Source: Nanobdellota archaeon (lineage in GTDB: Archaea > Nanobdellota > Nanobdellia > SCGC-AAA011-G17 > VGLX01). From it: a DNA stretch of 6,022 nt. The DNA lies in the NCBI GenBank assembly GCA_030691925.1, contig JAUYDG010000058.1:1-6022 (forward strand). Direction: 5' to 3'. Numbering within the stretch: the first letter of the stretch is position 1; every line of letters starts with the position of its first letter. The notes beneath the pieces are model-generated. The model ran no database searches, had not been told where the DNA came from, and saw nothing but the letters and a program-made list of their open reading frames with translations. The position numbers and the translations under genes were made by a program. Shown here in pieces: positions 4,688-6,022 of the stretch.

Positions 4688-4741
4688 ACTATTCGGACAG
4701 ACACATATAATCAAGGCAACGTCGGCATCGGGACGGCGGGT
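4688..4741 (+). pseudogene. Trace of a GNVGIGT-type surface or fibre protein
   Basis: The frame through 4688-4741 reads TIRTDTYNQGNVGIGTAG. The motif GNVGIGT is a well-known repeat element near the chaperone or trimerisation parts of phage tail fibres and some microbial surface proteins. The stretch is more GC-rich than the preceding toxin gene. The reading stops resembling that family exactly where the third nuclease-end repeat begins (4743). Only about 18 residues support this, so it may be chance. Confidence 0.3.
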
Positions 4742-4742
4742 C

Positions 4743-4798
4743 ATGCGCATGGTTCGACGAAAAAAACTACTACGAGTTCTTCCCTCTGCACTGCGTTT
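4743..4798 (+). repeat. Nuclease 3'-end repeat, copy 3
   Basis: This 56-bp segment matches 3050-3105 with one difference, a synonymous G-to-A in the codon for E of FDEKNYY. It lacks the promoter part found in the other two copies, and the sequence diverges sharply after GCGTTT. It closes the right side of toxin-antitoxin module 2. Confidence 0.88.
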
Positions 4799-4864
4799 TA
4801 GAGAAACATGGGAAAAATAGCTTGACAGCAACAAACACCCCTAACATCGCTTCCTTCCTACAGC

Positions 4865-6022
4865 TCATATCGCTCCTGTCCCGCCTGTTATCGTCCAGTC
4901 TTCTACGTCTCCAGCTGTCGAATAGCTTTGTTGCGTTATGTCCTGCCCTATTTCTTCCATGCAGACGTGCGTAGCATTATTAGTAGTCACTAAGTTTCCA
5001 GGACCGAAGTCAAGAGCTGAATCGCTATTTATCTGCATATCCGTATCATTGATGAGCCACGCACCAGCATCACAACCCCTCACACCCCATGATGAGGTAA
5101 AGTTAGCAGCAGGTATCCAGACTGTGTTAGTAGTTTCCCCGATAAGGTTTATGCCTTGCAGGGTTATGTTCGTAAGATTCTGGTTCCCGATATTAGTTAT
5201 GTTAAGTTCTGCAGTGCTCATCATGTTATCGATGCTGCCTACAAAGAGCTGCGCCCAAGATAATGTCGTTGCGGAAATATTTACCGCTGTTAAAGTGTTG
5301 ACTGTGAAGGTTTCTTGTTTCGAAACATTGAACTCCTCATCTCCGCCCTGCACGTCTGCTGTCCACGTCCCGTCACCATCCCAGTACTGCATATCTATCG
5401 TACAAGTATAATTCTGAGCGGTAGCGTTAGTCCCTTCAACAACAGCCAAGCATGTAGTATTCCACCTTGTGGTATCTCCCTCTTTGGAGAAGTTCGCTTC
5501 AACGCTCTCGTTCACGAGATCGCTTATGCCATCTTGGTCGTCTAGTACAAATGAAAACTCTACAGGCGTGACCAAGCCTTCTGAAAGCGTTACCGCAGGT
5601 ACGTCTGAAATATCAATAATAGTAGGGGCAGTATTAAGCGGTTGTTTAAGGTAACCTAACTGGATGATATAACCACTACTTGAGCCATTGCCCATAACAG
5701 TTCCCCATGCAGCGTCACCGCTTACGTTAACATTATAACTAGAACTAGACCCGCTATCCCCGATACTTCCGATACTAGCAAACGTGAGCTTATAATTACT
5801 ACTAGAGCCATTCCCCAATCCAGTAGTTATAGCAAAACCTGTAGGGCTGAAACTTCTTAAAAACATAAATGAAGACTTCAAAACATCAAAGGCTAATCCG
5901 GCACCTTTATTCGCGTAAGCCTCTACGCCGTCTATAACTGCAAATCCTGTGACGGTCAGCGCATCATACCTCTCAGAATAAGACTCTTTAACTGCAGGAA
6001 TCATAAAAATAAGTGAAGGGAG
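4865..6022 (-). CDS. Secreted surface glycoprotein, probably 5'-partial
   Basis: Reading leftward, the frame is open from the window edge; the first ATG is at 6004, but six hydrophobic-leaning codons precede it (LPSLIF), so the true start, likely with a signal peptide, may be outside. Numbered from that ATG, 379 residues are visible. Residues 64-113 contain three serine-rich turns (GNGSSSNY, GDSGSSSSY, GNGSSSGY), suggesting short beta repeats. Residues about 126-237 look like an Ig/cadherin-like domain opening with NTAPTI, with cysteines at 185 and 201. Residues 238-372 form a second beta domain with cysteines at 311 and 348. About sixteen N-X-S/T sequons are present, fitting an N-glycosylated archaeal cell-surface protein. 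It ends at TGA (4865-4867) soon after DVEDWTITGG, with no membrane anchor or sorting tail, so the C-terminus may be lost. Family and ligand are not recognised. Confidence 0.7.
   Translation of the reverse strand, partial: LPSLIFMIPAVKESYSERYDALTVTGFAVIDGVEAYANKGAGLAFDVLKSSFMFLRSFSPTGFAITTGLGNGSSSNYKLTFASIGSIGDSGSSSSYNVNVSGDAAWGTVMGNGSSSGYIIQLGYLKQPLNTAPTIIDISDVPAVTLSEGLVTPVEFSFVLDDQDGISDLVNESVEANFSKEGDTTRWNTTCLAVVEGTNATAQNYTCTIDMQYWDGDGTWTADVQGGDEEFNVSKQETFTVNTLTAVNISATTLSWAQLFVGSIDNMMSTAELNITNIGNQNLTNITLQGINLIGETTNTVWIPAANFTSSWGVRGCDAGAWLINDTDMQINSDSALDFGPGNLVTTNNATHVCMEEIGQDITQQSYSTAGDVEDWTITGGTGAI

Noticed and set aside
3042..4798. CRISPR-like array, because a repeat occurs three times
   Set aside because: The intervals are 750-850 bases and hold genes, and the repeat encodes a protein end, so it is not a CRISPR.
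4938..5654. Plus-strand open frames opposite the surface glycoprotein
   Set aside because: They are antisense to a protein with coherent beta domains and many sequons; their own translations show no domain pattern.

Overview
The window looks like an accessory region of an archaeal chromosome, most probably a small-genome DPANN-type archaeon of the Woesearchaeota/Pacearchaeota kind. Several genes start about 25-30 bases after a TTTATAAA box with no Shine-Dalgarno sequence, which is typical of leaderless archaeal transcripts. The gene content fits too: a HEPN/nucleotidyltransferase pair, winged-helix/RelE modules, a zinc-ribbon PD-(D/E)XK nuclease, tiny membrane proteins and a surface protein rich in N-glycosylation sequons. 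The lineage is an inference from style, not from a marker gene.

Left part (1-1660): a 78-bp repeat at 1-78 recurs at 1451-1528 with two mismatches. Between the copies lie a TATA box, a HEPN gene cut by an amber stop (226-471, with its conserved tail continuing to 579), an overlapping intact nucleotidyltransferase gene (521-1081), and the start-less C-terminal remnant of a PKD-like surface protein (1091-1363). The HEPN/NTase unit appears to abut and truncate that surface gene.

Middle part (1596-3134): a 20-base element plus TATA box occurs twice at identical spacing. One copy (1596-1633) drives a two-gene operon of tiny membrane proteins (32 and 78 aa). The other (2006-2043) drives a 355-aa protein joining a transposase-like zinc ribbon and HTH to a PD-(D/E)XK nuclease domain.

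Right part (3042-4798): the 3' end of the nuclease gene is present three times (3042-3142, 3891-3990, 4743-4798). Between consecutive copies sit two related but clearly diverged toxin-antitoxin-like operons, each a small winged-helix protein followed by a RelE/ParE-type toxin. Module 1 has a nonsense codon in its toxin; module 2 is intact, with overlapping ATGA start/stop and a 16-bp palindrome at its predicted transcription start. Near-identical flanks around diverged cargo suggest repeated insertion or recombination at the nuclease gene's end rather than simple tandem duplication.

Far right (4688-6022): a short trace of a GNVGIGT-type surface repeat, then a minus-strand gene for a secreted, heavily sequon-decorated surface protein that probably begins beyond the window edge.

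Overall the region is a mosaic of defence or toxin-type cassettes separated by short direct repeats and surrounded by broken surface-protein genes. The best candidate for something undescribed is the nuclease with its repeated 3' ends and the diverged modules held between them.
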